A DNA stretch of 64,000 nt from Bacteroidota bacterium. Its GTDB lineage: Bacteria; Bacteroidota; Bacteroidia; M30B66. Below, in pieces: positions 41,059 to 51,050 of this stretch. Every line of letters starts with the position of its first letter. Positions within the stretch are counted from its first letter, which is position 1. The stretch is from the NCBI GenBank assembly GCA_027483445.1, contig JAIXUS010000018.1:62001-126000 (forward strand), read 5' to 3'. The notes under the pieces are model-generated. The model was not told the origin of the DNA. It searched no databases and was given only the letters and a program-made list of their open reading frames with translations. A program made the translations under genes and the position numbers.

Positions 41059-42906
41059 TTAGTGAGCACCCTCTTTTTCCTCTTCTGGAGTGAGTGGTAC
41101 CGTTTGAGGAACAAAGTCATCAGCCATACCAGGCTTACTGTAATCGTAAGCCCAACGATGAACTTCAGGAATGGCTCCCGGCCAGTTTCCATGAATATGT
41201 TCTACTGGAGTTGTCCATTCCAGAGTATTGGCTTTCCATGGATTTTGCGGCGACTTCTGTCCTTTGAAAATACTGTAGAAGAAGTTCAGTAAGAAGATGA
41301 TTTGTGCTGTTGCTGCAAGGATGGCAAACCAGGTAACCATCACATTGATGTCTACCAAATTGTCGAATATCGGGAATTCGGTATTCGAGTAATAACGACG
41401 TGGTACACCGGCCATGCCTAGGAAGTGCATTGGGAAGAACACTCCATACGCACCAATAAAAGTGAGCCAGAAGTGCACATACCCCATTTTCTTGTTCATT
41501 AGCTTACCGAAAAGCTTCGGGAACCAATGGTAAACTCCGGCGAACATGCCAAAAATTGTTGCAGAACCCATCACCAAATGGAAGTGAGCAACCACGAAAT
41601 AGGTATCGTGTAAGTTGATGTCTAGGGCAGAGTCACCGAGTATTAGCCCGGTTACACCACCAGTAATGAAGAAAGATACCAAGCCAATCGCAAACAGCAT
41701 CGCAGGCGTAAACTGAATGTTACCTTTCCAAAGAGTTGTGATGTAATTGAACGCCTTAACGGCGGATGGAATCGCGATAAGCAATGTTGTAAACACGAAC
41801 ACTGAACCAAGGAATGGATTCATTCCGGTGATGAACATGTGGTGCCCCCAAACGATGAATGAGAGGAAGGCAATTCCCAAAATCGAAGCGATCATTGCAC
41901 GGTAACCAAAGATTGGCTTACGGGCGTTGGTTGCAATTACTTCTGAGGTAATACCTAGGCCTGGAAGCAATACAATGTATACTTCTGGGTGTCCAAGGAA
42001 CCAAAATAAGTGCTCGTAAAGAATTGGACTACCGCCGTTGTGCTCTAAGGCCTGACCTCCAATGTAGATGTCGCTGAGGTAGAATGACGTTCCGAATGAA
42101 CGGTCGAAAATGAGCAACAAAGCAGCTGCAAATAGAACTGGGAATGAAAGAACTCCAAGTATAGCGGTTACGAGAAATGCCCAAATAGTAAGTGGCATGC
42201 GGGTCATAGACATACCTTTTGTGCGTAGGTTGAGCACTGTAACAATGTAGTTCAATGAACCGAGCAAAGAAGACACGATGAACAACGACATGGACACCAA
42301 CCACAAGGTCATGCCTAAGCCCGATCCTGGCATGGCTTGTTCAAGTGCACTTAACGGCGGGTAAACAGTCCAGCCTCCCGACGCTGGCCCTGATTCAATA
42401 AATACCGAGAAAAGCATCACACAAGAAGAAGCAAAGAAGAACCAGTAAGACAACATGTTCAGAAAACCTGAAGCCATGTCGCGAGCTCCCAACTGTAATG
42501 GAATAAGCAAGTTGGAGAAAGTACCCGACAATCCTCCTGTAAGAACAAAGAATACCATGATTGTACCGTGGATGGTTACCAATGCAAGGTAGAAATTGGG
42601 ATCAAGAACCCCACCGGGAGCCCACTTCCCTAAAACGGCCTCAAGTACAGGAAAACTTTTTCCTGGCCAAGCAAGCTGAAGGCGAAATACAACCGACATC
42701 AACATGGCAATCACACCCATGAATACCGCAGTTATCAAAAACTGCTTGGCAATCATCTTGTGATCCTGCGAAAAGATGTATTTGCTGATGAATGTCTCAT
42801 GATGATGATGCTCATCTTCATCATGTTCGTGCGCGTGAGCATGACCGGCAACTACTGCCTTAACGTCTGACTCAGAGTGTGGAAGGTTTGTTTCCATGGC
42901 TGACAT
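41059..42906 (-). CDS. ctaD: Cytochrome c oxidase subunit I
   Basis: Catalytic subunit of the heme-copper oxidase that reduces O2 to water and pumps protons, inner membrane. 615 residues with about twelve helices. Ligands and channels are visible: VTIHGTIMVFF (heme a His), LGHPEVYIVLLPGLG (CuB His and linked Tyr, with the K-channel), IVWGHHMFITGM (CuB pair), VAHFHLVMG (heme ligands). The N-terminus is unusual: a histidine-rich stretch at 22-36 (HAHAHEHDEDEHHHH). A start at 42897 (METNL) is possible. Last gene of the act-cta operon; subunits III and IV are not in the window. Confidence 0.96.
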   Translation of the reverse strand: MSAMETNLPHSESDVKAVVAGHAHAHEHDEDEHHHHETFISKYIFSQDHKMIAKQFLITAVFMGVIAMLMSVVFRLQLAWPGKSFPVLEAVLGKWAPGGVLDPNFYLALVTIHGTIMVFFVLTGGLSGTFSNLLIPLQLGARDMASGFLNMLSYWFFFASSCVMLFSVFIESGPASGGWTVYPPLSALEQAMPGSGLGMTLWLVSMSLFIVSSLLGSLNYIVTVLNLRTKGMSMTRMPLTIWAFLVTAILGVLSFPVLFAAALLLIFDRSFGTSFYLSDIYIGGQALEHNGGSPILYEHLFWFLGHPEVYIVLLPGLGITSEVIATNARKPIFGYRAMIASILGIAFLSFIVWGHHMFITGMNPFLGSVFVFTTLLIAIPSAVKAFNYITTLWKGNIQFTPAMLFAIGLVSFFITGGVTGLILGDSALDINLHDTYFVVAHFHLVMGSATIFGMFAGVYHWFPKLFGKLMNKKMGYVHFWLTFIGAYGVFFPMHFLGMAGVPRRYYSNTEFPIFDNLVDINVMVTWFAILAATAQIIFLLNFFYSIFKGQKSPQNPWKANTLEWTTPVEHIHGNWPGAIPEVHRWAYDYSKPGMADDFVPQTVPLTPEEEKEGAH

Positions 42907-42951
42907 AAGCGAACTACTGTTTTTTTTGATTGTTTTTGCCTGACTCTTCTA

Positions 42952-43989
42952 TCACATATCAACCCCACTAGCAGGCTCAGTGTTCGGGGTGTTGGAAATT
43001 TCTGCTGTTTGTGTTTTCGGCTGGCGAACTTGTGCCCACGTTTTTTGCTCCGACAACCACTTGTTGTAGTCCTCCTGAGTTTCAACGATGATATCCATTT
43101 GCATGTTATAATGTGCGGCTCCACAAATCTTGTTGCACAATAAAACATAATTGAATTTGTCGTTACCAAGTTTTTTACGCATCTCTGCTGTTGTAATGGT
43201 AGGTGTAAATTCAAATGTGGTTTCCATACCCGGTACACAGTTCATTTGAGCTCTAAAGTGTGGCATGTAAGCACTATGAATCACATCACGAGAACGGAAT
43301 TTGAAGAGCACAGGTTTGTCTTTCACGATGTGAAATTCACCTTTAACAATGATATCATCATCGCCTTTTCCATCTTCCATCATTCCTAGATCATTTCCTT
43401 CGCCAATACTGCGGAAATCTGAGCGGCCAAGAACATTATCTTTACCTGCGTAGCGAGCGGTCCAGTCGAATTGTTTCGAGTACAATTCAATAACCGTCGC
43501 ATCTTTAGCACCAGGGTAAATTACATCGTTCCAAACTGTTAGACCGTAAGCGATGAGTCCAGTTAAAACGACTGCCGGTATCACTGTCCAAATCATTTCC
43601 AGTTTATTGCTGTGCGCGAAATAAACTGCTTTTTTCCCCTTGTAGCCTGCATGCTTGTAAGCCTGATAGGCTAGAACAATGTGGGTTCCAATGAACACTA
43701 TGGTAATGAGTACCAAAGTTACATTGAAGAGCATATCGATTTCAGGTCCATGCGCTGATGCTGCCTCAGGAAGCAGCTTGTCTTTGTAGGCATATAGCTG
43801 CCAAGCGAAGAAGGCAAACAGGCCAATTACAAACAGGGCCCAAAAATTTCCTTGGTTTCTGTTTTCAGCATCAGTAACTATATCGTCTTGCCTGCGGTTT
43901 CTAAGCTCAGCCGAAAGCGCTGCAATGGACATCACCCGTATACCGGCAATGACGAATAAAACAATGACTGCAAGAATTAAAAATGTCAT
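42952..43989 (-). CDS. ctaC: Cytochrome c oxidase subunit II
   Basis: Electron-entry subunit with the CuA centre, inner membrane with periplasmic domain. The start at 43989 (MTFLILAVIVLFVIAGIRVM) is preferred over 44019, which would overlap actF. The protein has three hydrophobic segments near the N-terminus, and the domain has the His of HSAYMPHFRAQMNCVPGM and the CuA motif CNKICGAAHYNM (C-x3-C-x3-H). The acidic residue usually between the two Cys is replaced (N-K-I), a modest departure. It sits between actF and ctaD in the operon. Confidence 0.95.
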   Translation of the reverse strand: MTFLILAVIVLFVIAGIRVMSIAALSAELRNRRQDDIVTDAENRNQGNFWALFVIGLFAFFAWQLYAYKDKLLPEAASAHGPEIDMLFNVTLVLITIVFIGTHIVLAYQAYKHAGYKGKKAVYFAHSNKLEMIWTVIPAVVLTGLIAYGLTVWNDVIYPGAKDATVIELYSKQFDWTARYAGKDNVLGRSDFRSIGEGNDLGMMEDGKGDDDIIVKGEFHIVKDKPVLFKFRSRDVIHSAYMPHFRAQMNCVPGMETTFEFTPTITTAEMRKKLGNDKFNYVLLCNKICGAAHYNMQMDIIVETQEDYNKWLSEQKTWAQVRQPKTQTAEISNTPNTEPASGVDM

Positions 43990-44015
43990 GGGATCGTTTC
44001 TTGAAGTGAATGAAA

Positions 44016-45200
44016 TCAAATGTGGTGATGAACACTTTCTTCGTAGAAGACGTGTGTTGGATTGCTAACAGGTTTGCTGGCCAATTTGTTCAGAACAATA
44101 AAGAGGAACAGTCCAAGGAAGCCTAACATGGTACCGATTTCCATCCAGCCTAAGTGCCAATGTTCTTTCATAACTCCCGGAGTAATCATTACAAAGTTAT
44201 CGCTCCAGTGTCCAATTAAAATCATTATACCAGTGAAGGTGAGAACTCCTGTTCTTCTTTTTGCCCCACGCTTAATTAATATGAGGAAAGGGAAGAAGAA
44301 ATTGAGGAATAGGTTGAAAATGAAGAGGAATTTATAGTTCTCGAAGCGATCCATGTAGTAGGTAACCTCCTCAGGAATATTTGAGTACCAAATCAACATG
44401 AACTGAGAAAACCATAAGTATGTCCAAAATACGGAGAACGCAAACATGAACTTGCCTAAGTCGTGAATGTGATTCTCATTCACTTCTGGCAGTAAACCAC
44501 GTCCTTTCAAATGAAGCACAACAAGCGTAATCACAGTTAGAGCACTCACAAAAAAGCCTGCGAAAGTGTACCAACCAAAAAGAGTAGAGAACCAGTGAGT
44601 GTCAATTGACATAATCCAGTCCCACGCAGAGGTAGATGAAGTAACCGCAAAGAACACCAGAAACCAAGCGGCAAGGCTTTGTGTTGCCTTCCAGTTTTGA
44701 ACGTTAAGTCCTTGGCCTTCAATTTCTGACCGCTTCATGAAGGCGCGGAAGAATAAAACCCATCCACCTAAATAAACAACGGTTCTAATGATGAAGAATA
44801 CTGGATTCAAAAATCCAGACTTACCAGCTATGATAGAATCATAATGCTCACTAGCAGGATCATGCACATGGGGATCAGCCCAGTGGTAAACATGATTTAT
44901 ATGTAGTGCAGAAAGAATCACCACAACTCCGAAAATTGCTGCGCCATAAGGCAGAACGCTTGAAACAGCTTCAATAGGTCGTTTCACAGCAGCAGACCAG
45001 CCAACTTCAGCAGCATACTGGACAGCAAGGAAGAACAAAGCTCCCAAGCCAATAGCCATGAAAAAGAATGAGTTGTGTAGCAAAGTGGGCCACGCTCTGT
45101 GAGAATCGGCGAGGAATCCTCCCACAATCGACAACAGACCAATTGCCATTAAGGCAATGCTCAGGTTTTTTGTCTTGGAAGAGAAGGTGTAATTACTCAT
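44016..45200 (-). CDS. actF: Alternative complex III subunit ActF
   Basis: Integral membrane subunit of the quinol:cytochrome c oxidoreductase, related to ActC/NrfD, and thought to line a proton path. 394 residues with about ten helices; the starting HRAWPTLLHNSFFFMAIGLG and the following helices identify it. Its position after actE and before the oxidase genes is the usual order. The gap to ctaC is about 26 bases with the preferred start. Confidence 0.93.
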   Translation of the reverse strand: MSNYTFSSKTKNLSIALMAIGLLSIVGGFLADSHRAWPTLLHNSFFFMAIGLGALFFLAVQYAAEVGWSAAVKRPIEAVSSVLPYGAAIFGVVVILSALHINHVYHWADPHVHDPASEHYDSIIAGKSGFLNPVFFIIRTVVYLGGWVLFFRAFMKRSEIEGQGLNVQNWKATQSLAAWFLVFFAVTSSTSAWDWIMSIDTHWFSTLFGWYTFAGFFVSALTVITLVVLHLKGRGLLPEVNENHIHDLGKFMFAFSVFWTYLWFSQFMLIWYSNIPEEVTYYMDRFENYKFLFIFNLFLNFFFPFLILIKRGAKRRTGVLTFTGIMILIGHWSDNFVMITPGVMKEHWHLGWMEIGTMLGFLGLFLFIVLNKLASKPVSNPTHVFYEESVHHHI

Positions 45201-45228
45201 GATGGCTTGAAATAAAGCGTCAGAATTA

Positions 45229-45894
45229 TTATTTGGTGATTGAAGCTGTTGCAGCCGCAGCCGCTGTTGTGTCTGTCTTGGCCGCGCTGCTGTCAGAGCT
45301 AATGCCTAAGCCATCATTGCGTAGCTTTTTAACATACTCTATAACCTCCCAGCGTTCGGCAAAGTTGATTTGTGCTGCATGTGAGCCCATCATATTCTTA
45401 CCGTAGTAAATGGTATGATACATTTTACCTTCGGGAAGATCCTTGATGGAAGCACCATAGTAAGACGGAACTCCGGCATACTTGTCGCGCTGAACCAAAA
45501 TGCCATTTCCATCTCCTTTTTCACCATGACAATGAACACAGAAGTTGTTGTAAATCTTCTTGCCCTTCTCCAAAAATTCTGGAGATACGGGATAAGGATT
45601 TTTAACTTGAACACCAGCTAACTCATAGCCTTCGTTGGTGTTTGGAAATGGGTATGTTTCGTGGAAAGGAAGAGTTTCTGCATTGAAACGCGGTATTGTT
45701 CTCGCAACGGGCTTCATCGCTGAACCATTTTCGTTAAAAGGACTCTCGCCATATGTCTCGTAGGCTGGCCCACGGTACATATCAGGCATGTATTCCAAGC
45801 CCGGACTCAAAGGATCAGACTTACAGGAAGAAAGCAAGGCTAATCCACACAGTACTGCTGAAACAGGAAAAACAATTTGAATCAGTTTCTTCAT
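45229..45894 (-). CDS. actE: Alternative complex III subunit ActE, mono-heme cytochrome c
   Basis: Periplasmic lipid-anchored cytochrome c of the complex, passing electrons toward the oxidase. 221 residues; a lipobox (ALLSSC, Cys24) anchors it. One heme site, FCVHCHG (C119, C122, H123), and an axial Met in YGKNMMGSHA. The region around PVARTIPRFNAETLPFHETY is typical of ActE. Confidence 0.95.
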   Translation of the reverse strand: MKKLIQIVFPVSAVLCGLALLSSCKSDPLSPGLEYMPDMYRGPAYETYGESPFNENGSAMKPVARTIPRFNAETLPFHETYPFPNTNEGYELAGVQVKNPYPVSPEFLEKGKKIYNNFCVHCHGEKGDGNGILVQRDKYAGVPSYYGASIKDLPEGKMYHTIYYGKNMMGSHAAQINFAERWEVIEYVKKLRNDGLGISSDSSAAKTDTTAAAAATASITK

Positions 45895-45905
45895 GGGGCC
45901 TATTT

Positions 45906-46439
45906 TTACAGTTCTTTTTGGTTGATTTCAATGGCTCCGGTACTTTGCAATACTGAAATGATTTCAGATTGAGCCACTTTCTTATTTTCCGCTACCTGAA
46001 TCTCCATGATAAACTTATCGTCTGTAGAGCGAGGATCAGGATTGTGCGCCTTGCGACCAGGGTAAATTTTGTTCACCAACAAATAGCTCAACACCATACC
46101 GTGAGCCGCGCAAAAAACCGTAAGCTCGAATGTAACCGGAATAAATGCAGGCATATTTTCAAACCACGAGAAGCTGGGTTTTCCGCCCACATTCATTGGC
46201 CAATCGTGAATCATCATGTACCAGGTCATCAGAATCGCCATTGATGTTCCAAACATGCCGTAAAAAAATGCGGCATTTGAAAGACGTGTAGGTTTGATGC
46301 CAATTACCGGATCTAAACCGTGGATAGGAAAAGGTGAAAAAACATCATTGATGCGAACTCCCTTACCGCGCAGTGCACGAGCACTGTTCAGAAGAATTTC
46401 TTCATCATCGAATACACCATAAATGACTTGTTTGCTCAT
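45906..46439 (-). CDS. actD: Alternative complex III subunit ActD (DUF3341)
   Basis: Small membrane subunit of the complex with two helices, 177 residues. It begins VIYGVFDDEEILLNSARALR and carries VRINDVFSPFPIHGLDP, the DUF3341 signature. Role: structural contact between ActC and ActB. The gene starts 6 bases after actC. Confidence 0.95.
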   Translation of the reverse strand: MSKQVIYGVFDDEEILLNSARALRGKGVRINDVFSPFPIHGLDPVIGIKPTRLSNAAFFYGMFGTSMAILMTWYMMIHDWPMNVGGKPSFSWFENMPAFIPVTFELTVFCAAHGMVLSYLLVNKIYPGRKAHNPDPRSTDDKFIMEIQVAENKKVAQSEIISVLQSTGAIEINQKEL

Positions 46440-46445
46440 AAATTC

Positions 46446-47822
46446 TTAGTGGTGCGTTTGGTTAGTGTTTTCGCTGGTCGATTTTACAATAGTCTTTAGT
46501 TCACTCATCGCGATTACTGGGAACGTGCGTGAGAAAACCAAGAAAAGCGTAAAGAAAATACCGATTGTTCCAATGAAGATTCCGATATCTACGAAAGTAG
46601 GGTGGAACATAGTCCAGCTGGATGGCAGATAATCGCGGTGCAATGAGGTTACGATAATCACAAAGCGCTCAAACCACATTCCGATGTTCACGAAAATCGA
46701 AATGATAAAGGTGGCCATTAAACTCTTGCGAATCTTTTTGAACCAGAAGAGCTGTGGAGTAATTACGTTACAAGTCATCATCGACCAATAAGACCACCAA
46801 TATGGTCCGGTAGCGCGGTTGAGGAAGGCATATTGCTCATACTCAACACCTGAATACCACGAGATGAAAAGTTCAGTTAAGTAAGCCACACCTACAATGG
46901 AACCGGTGATAATGATGATTTTATTCATCGCTTCCACGTGCGTAATGGTAATGTAATCTTCCAAATGAAGCACCTTGCGCATGATAATCAACAGCGTAAG
47001 TACCATGGCAAAGCCCGAAAAGATGGCTCCGGCTACGAAGTAAGGAGGGAAAATCGTGGTGTGCCAACCCGGAATAACGGAAGTTGCAAAGTCCATTGAT
47101 ACAATAGTGTGCACCGAAAGTACAAGCGGGGTTGATAACCCGGCCAATACAAGCGACACTTCTTCAAAGCGTGACCATTGCTTTGCGGAACCACTCCACC
47201 CGAAAGAAAGGATGCTGTAAATTTTACGCATGCCTGGCTTTACCTGACGGTCGCGGATTGAAGCAAAATCCGGAATCAAACCAGTATACCAGAATACTAA
47301 GGAAACACTGAAGTAAGTCGAAATCGCAAATACGTCCCAAAGTAGAGGTGAGTTGAAATTCACCCACAATGAACCAAAGGTATTTGGCAAAGGCAATACC
47401 CAATATGCCATCCAAACCCTACCCATGTGCATTACCGGGAAGAGGGCCGCGCAGATTACGGCGAAAATAGTCATCGCTTCCGCTGAACGGTTAATTGACA
47501 TTCTCCAACGCTGGCGAAACAGGAGGAGAATCGCCGAAATCAGAGTTCCAGCGTGACCAATACCTACCCACCATACAAAGTTGGTGATATCCCAGGCCCA
47601 GCCTACCGTTTTGTTCAATCCCCAAACGCCAATACCGGTTCCAATGGTGTAAGCAAAACAACCCACACCCCATAGGGCAATCAGGGCAGAGATGGTGAAC
47701 ACCACCTTGAACATGCCATTCGCCTTACCTTCAATGGGCCGCGAAATGTCTTCCGTAATCTGATGATAGGTTTTAGTACCTAAAATCAACGGCTCTCTAA
47801 TCGATGAAGAATGATTTGCCAT
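46446..47822 (-). CDS. actC: Alternative complex III subunit ActC (NrfD-like quinol-oxidising membrane subunit)
   Basis: Integral membrane subunit with about ten helices in two four-helix bundles; binds and oxidises menaquinol near the ActB iron-sulfur clusters. 458 residues; conserved stretches VWGLNKTVGWAWDITNFVWW, VGIGHAGTLISAILLLFRQR and FVSSIVPGWHTTIFPPYFVA-like SVIPGWHTTIFPPYFVAGAI are characteristic. Gap to actB is 22 bases. Confidence 0.96.
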   Translation of the reverse strand: MANHSSSIREPLILGTKTYHQITEDISRPIEGKANGMFKVVFTISALIALWGVGCFAYTIGTGIGVWGLNKTVGWAWDITNFVWWVGIGHAGTLISAILLLFRQRWRMSINRSAEAMTIFAVICAALFPVMHMGRVWMAYWVLPLPNTFGSLWVNFNSPLLWDVFAISTYFSVSLVFWYTGLIPDFASIRDRQVKPGMRKIYSILSFGWSGSAKQWSRFEEVSLVLAGLSTPLVLSVHTIVSMDFATSVIPGWHTTIFPPYFVAGAIFSGFAMVLTLLIIMRKVLHLEDYITITHVEAMNKIIIITGSIVGVAYLTELFISWYSGVEYEQYAFLNRATGPYWWSYWSMMTCNVITPQLFWFKKIRKSLMATFIISIFVNIGMWFERFVIIVTSLHRDYLPSSWTMFHPTFVDIGIFIGTIGIFFTLFLVFSRTFPVIAMSELKTIVKSTSENTNQTHH

Positions 47823-47844
47823 ACCTTCTATGCTGAGTCTGGGT

Positions 47845-50800
47845 TTATGCTTTTTCGTTTACTGATTTGTTGCGCACTTTGGTGAGATAATACACCGATG
47901 GCTGCGTTCCTACTTCTTCCAACAGTTGATAGCGACGCTCGTTTTCCCAAGCCTTGCGAACCACCGACTCCTTATCGTTAAAGTCGCCGAAGCTAATCGC
48001 GTTTGTTGGGCAAGCCTGCTGACAAGCAGTCTTGATGCTTCCGTCTTTCGGACGCTCTCCGTTTTTCTTCGCCGCCAGCTTCCCGGCTTGAATTCGTTGA
48101 ACACACATTGAGCACTTCTCCATCACACCACGGCTGCGAACCGTAACGTCTGGATTTAGCACCATTTTACCCATGTCATCATACATGTTGAAGTCGAACT
48201 GCTCGTTCTCATTGTAACGGAACCAGTTGAAACGACGAACTTTATATGGACAGTTGTTGGCACAGTAGCGAGTACCAATACAACGGTTGTAGGTCATTTG
48301 GTTAAGGCCTTCCAAGCTGTGTGTGGTGGCCAACACCGGACATACAGTCTCGCAGGGAGCCTGATTGCAATGCTGACACATTACCGGCTGGAATACGACC
48401 TCGAGGGTATCATCGTTCGTCGCAGGAACCTCCATTTTGAGGAACTTGTCGATTGCTCCTACACCATCTTTTTCAGCCTTTTCTTCGGTCATATCAGAAG
48501 TGTAGTAGCGGTCGATACGCATCCAGTGCATTTCACGACTGCGACGTACTTCATCCTTTCCAACAACAGGAACGTTGTTCTCTGCAGTACAACTTACCAC
48601 ACAGGCACCACAACCAATACAGCTGTTCAAATCGATGGCCATGTTCCAGAAGTGGTTCTTATACTCGAAGTTTTGCCACAAGTCAAGCTCTTGAGGCTTG
48701 GCCTTCCCGTCTTTACCTACTTTTGATGAGTTGGTAGCCAAGAGGATATCCTCATTGCCAGCTTTGCGGTCTTTTTTGTATTCTTCTAAGGTGGTTTCCT
48801 TCACAATCTCGCGCCCCATCATCGTGTGATGCGTTTGCGTGGCCGCAATGTGATATTTACCGTTGCTGCCGGAAACAGAAACTCCCGAGACATGTAAGTG
48901 GATATACCCACTCTTCACTGATGCGAAACGGAAAGCGTTAGCTCCAATTCCTTCAGCAGTCTTACCAATTCCCTTACGCCCGTATCCAACTGCAATAGCG
49001 ATTACTCCTTTTGGAATACCAGGTTGAGGAACTACGGGTAAGGTTACTTTGTTAGTTCCAAGGCTTAATTCAACCGTATCGGAAAGTTGCTCCTGACCCA
49101 TCAGTACGTTGAATCCTTTTTCCCCCATTTCATCCGGGTTCATCAACACGTAGTTGTCCCAGGTTACTTTAGTGATTGGATCAGGTAATTCTTGAAGCCA
49201 CGGATTATTCGCTTGCTGTCCCCAGCCTAAACCTGTCTTCTCATAAACCACCAGCTCAACACCTGATGCATTCGAAGCTGCGACAATCGCTGAGGCCGCT
49301 GCATTGATGTCTAAAACTTGTACAACAGGTACAACCGGTGCAGGGCTTGCATTAGCAGCTGTCGAAGCAGCACTTTCAACAGCTGTAGCTTGTTGACCAA
49401 TTACTAAACCGTCGTGGAGTGTCTTCGCCCAAAACGATTGAAAACCGGTTAATGCTGAACCTGCGGATGGGTAAACTTGTGTTTCCCAAACTTTGGCTAT
49501 ATAATCATGTGAGCTAGTTGTATTTCCAGCCCAAATTAACATGCTTTCTAAGGCTTGACGGGTTTTTCCAAGCGGATTAATCACTGGCTGGCCTAAGCTG
49601 AAGTAACCAGTTCTGGGGTTAGCATCAGTCCATGATTCTAAGAAGTGATTATCTGGAGCGTTAAACTTGCACACCGCAGCTGTCTCGTCATTGATATCTG
49701 AGAATGAAACGCTCAAATCAACTTTTCCTAAAGCCTTGGCAAACGTTTCCCCATTAGGAAGTGTGTATACCGGATTGGTATTGTAAACCAATAACGCATC
49801 AACCTTTCCTGCTTCCATTTCAGCAACTAAACCTGAAACTGCAGCATCATTTCCCTGGCGGGTTAAATCTGCAACTGAGGTATCTATTGTGTTGCCGTAG
49901 GCTCCAAGGTATGTATTGATGGCATTAACAGCCAATTGTACATTGGGATCATTGATTCCGCAAACGACTAATGCTTTGCCTTTGTGGTTATTCAGCTCTG
50001 AAGCAACCTTGGCAATAACAGCATCTTTAGATGTACTTTTTGAAGCTACCGAATTACCGGTAAGCTTAGCATACAGATTCAATACTGCGAGTCCAAGTTC
50101 GGATGGCTTTAAAGAGATTCGCTTGTCAGCATTCGCGCCCGTCATGGTCATCAAAGACTCTATTTGGACGTGGCGAGACATGCTCGGATTCTCTTTGTTC
50201 ACTTTACGCTTCTCAGCATACTGGCGGGCATACTCAACGGGAGAGAGCCAACCTGAGAGGAAATCGCATCCAATCCCAACAACAAAATCAGCTTTGTCAA
50301 AGCGATAGGTTGGAATCATATTCTTACCATGCGTCGACTGATGAGCGTCGGCAATTGACTTATACGATACTGCGTCATATTGAATAACTTGTGCAGTAGG
50401 ATACTTAGTCGCAAATTCAGTCATGGCCGCACGAATGCTCGGACTTACTACTGTTCCAGTTAAAATCCGGATATTACCACCCCGGGCAGAAATTGCCTCA
50501 AGTTTGCTAACCACCTCTTTATCGAGCGTTTTCCAATCCGAATCTTTACCGGAGATTTTAGGAGCACGTAAACGATTGGAGTCATACAGCGAAAGTACCG
50601 AGGCCTGAATACGAGCCGTTGATCCTCCTTTAGTAATTGGGCAAAGCTCATTGCCATCCACTTTGATTGGTCTTCCCTCACGTGTTTTTACCACAACAGA
50701 GGCGAAATCCTGACCGTCCCAATAGGATGAGGCATAGTAGTTAGCGACTCCTGGAGTGATTTCCTCAGGTTTGTTTAGATATGGAATAGCTTTTCTTACC

Positions 50801-51015
50801 GGTGCTTCGCAGGCAGCCAACGATGCAGCTGTAACGCTGAAGCCTAACACTTTTAGGAAATCTCGACGGTTAGTTTGAGTGCTAACTGTACTTTCATTTC
50901 CGAGAAACTGATCCACGGGAAGTTCCTCAGCGAATTCATTCTGTTGCAGGCGTTGGAATTCAGGAGTTTCCTGAAGTTCTTCCATCCCTTTCCAGTATTT
51001 CTTCGTATTGCTCAT
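47845..51015 (-). CDS. actB: Alternative complex III subunit ActB (molybdopterin-like and iron-sulfur domains)
   Basis: Large periplasmic subunit, 1056 residues. The N-terminus has a twin-arginine export signal (RRDFLKVLGFSVTAASLAAC, Arg50-Arg51) ending in a lipobox-like LAAC with Cys69, so it may be a Tat-exported lipoprotein. The middle is a molybdopterin-oxidoreductase fold which, by family knowledge, lacks the cofactor. The C-terminal part holds four cysteine clusters for iron-sulfur centres: CIGCGACVVSC, CQHCNQAPCETVC, CIGTRYCANNCPY, and CSMCVQRI with CQQACPTNAI. Takes electrons from ActC and passes them to ActA. Confidence 0.96.
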   Translation of the reverse strand: MSNTKKYWKGMEELQETPEFQRLQQNEFAEELPVDQFLGNESTVSTQTNRRDFLKVLGFSVTAASLAACEAPVRKAIPYLNKPEEITPGVANYYASSYWDGQDFASVVVKTREGRPIKVDGNELCPITKGGSTARIQASVLSLYDSNRLRAPKISGKDSDWKTLDKEVVSKLEAISARGGNIRILTGTVVSPSIRAAMTEFATKYPTAQVIQYDAVSYKSIADAHQSTHGKNMIPTYRFDKADFVVGIGCDFLSGWLSPVEYARQYAEKRKVNKENPSMSRHVQIESLMTMTGANADKRISLKPSELGLAVLNLYAKLTGNSVASKSTSKDAVIAKVASELNNHKGKALVVCGINDPNVQLAVNAINTYLGAYGNTIDTSVADLTRQGNDAAVSGLVAEMEAGKVDALLVYNTNPVYTLPNGETFAKALGKVDLSVSFSDINDETAAVCKFNAPDNHFLESWTDANPRTGYFSLGQPVINPLGKTRQALESMLIWAGNTTSSHDYIAKVWETQVYPSAGSALTGFQSFWAKTLHDGLVIGQQATAVESAASTAANASPAPVVPVVQVLDINAAASAIVAASNASGVELVVYEKTGLGWGQQANNPWLQELPDPITKVTWDNYVLMNPDEMGEKGFNVLMGQEQLSDTVELSLGTNKVTLPVVPQPGIPKGVIAIAVGYGRKGIGKTAEGIGANAFRFASVKSGYIHLHVSGVSVSGSNGKYHIAATQTHHTMMGREIVKETTLEEYKKDRKAGNEDILLATNSSKVGKDGKAKPQELDLWQNFEYKNHFWNMAIDLNSCIGCGACVVSCTAENNVPVVGKDEVRRSREMHWMRIDRYYTSDMTEEKAEKDGVGAIDKFLKMEVPATNDDTLEVVFQPVMCQHCNQAPCETVCPVLATTHSLEGLNQMTYNRCIGTRYCANNCPYKVRRFNWFRYNENEQFDFNMYDDMGKMVLNPDVTVRSRGVMEKCSMCVQRIQAGKLAAKKNGERPKDGSIKTACQQACPTNAISFGDFNDKESVVRKAWENERRYQLLEEVGTQPSVYYLTKVRNKSVNEKA

Positions 51016-51050
51016 ACTCGTTGTAAGTCCTTGTTAGGTGATGTGATGGA

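Noticed and set aside
48298-48726. 142-residue plus-strand open frame within actB
   Set aside because: Antisense to the conserved iron-sulfur part of actB; Cys/His content is a by-product.
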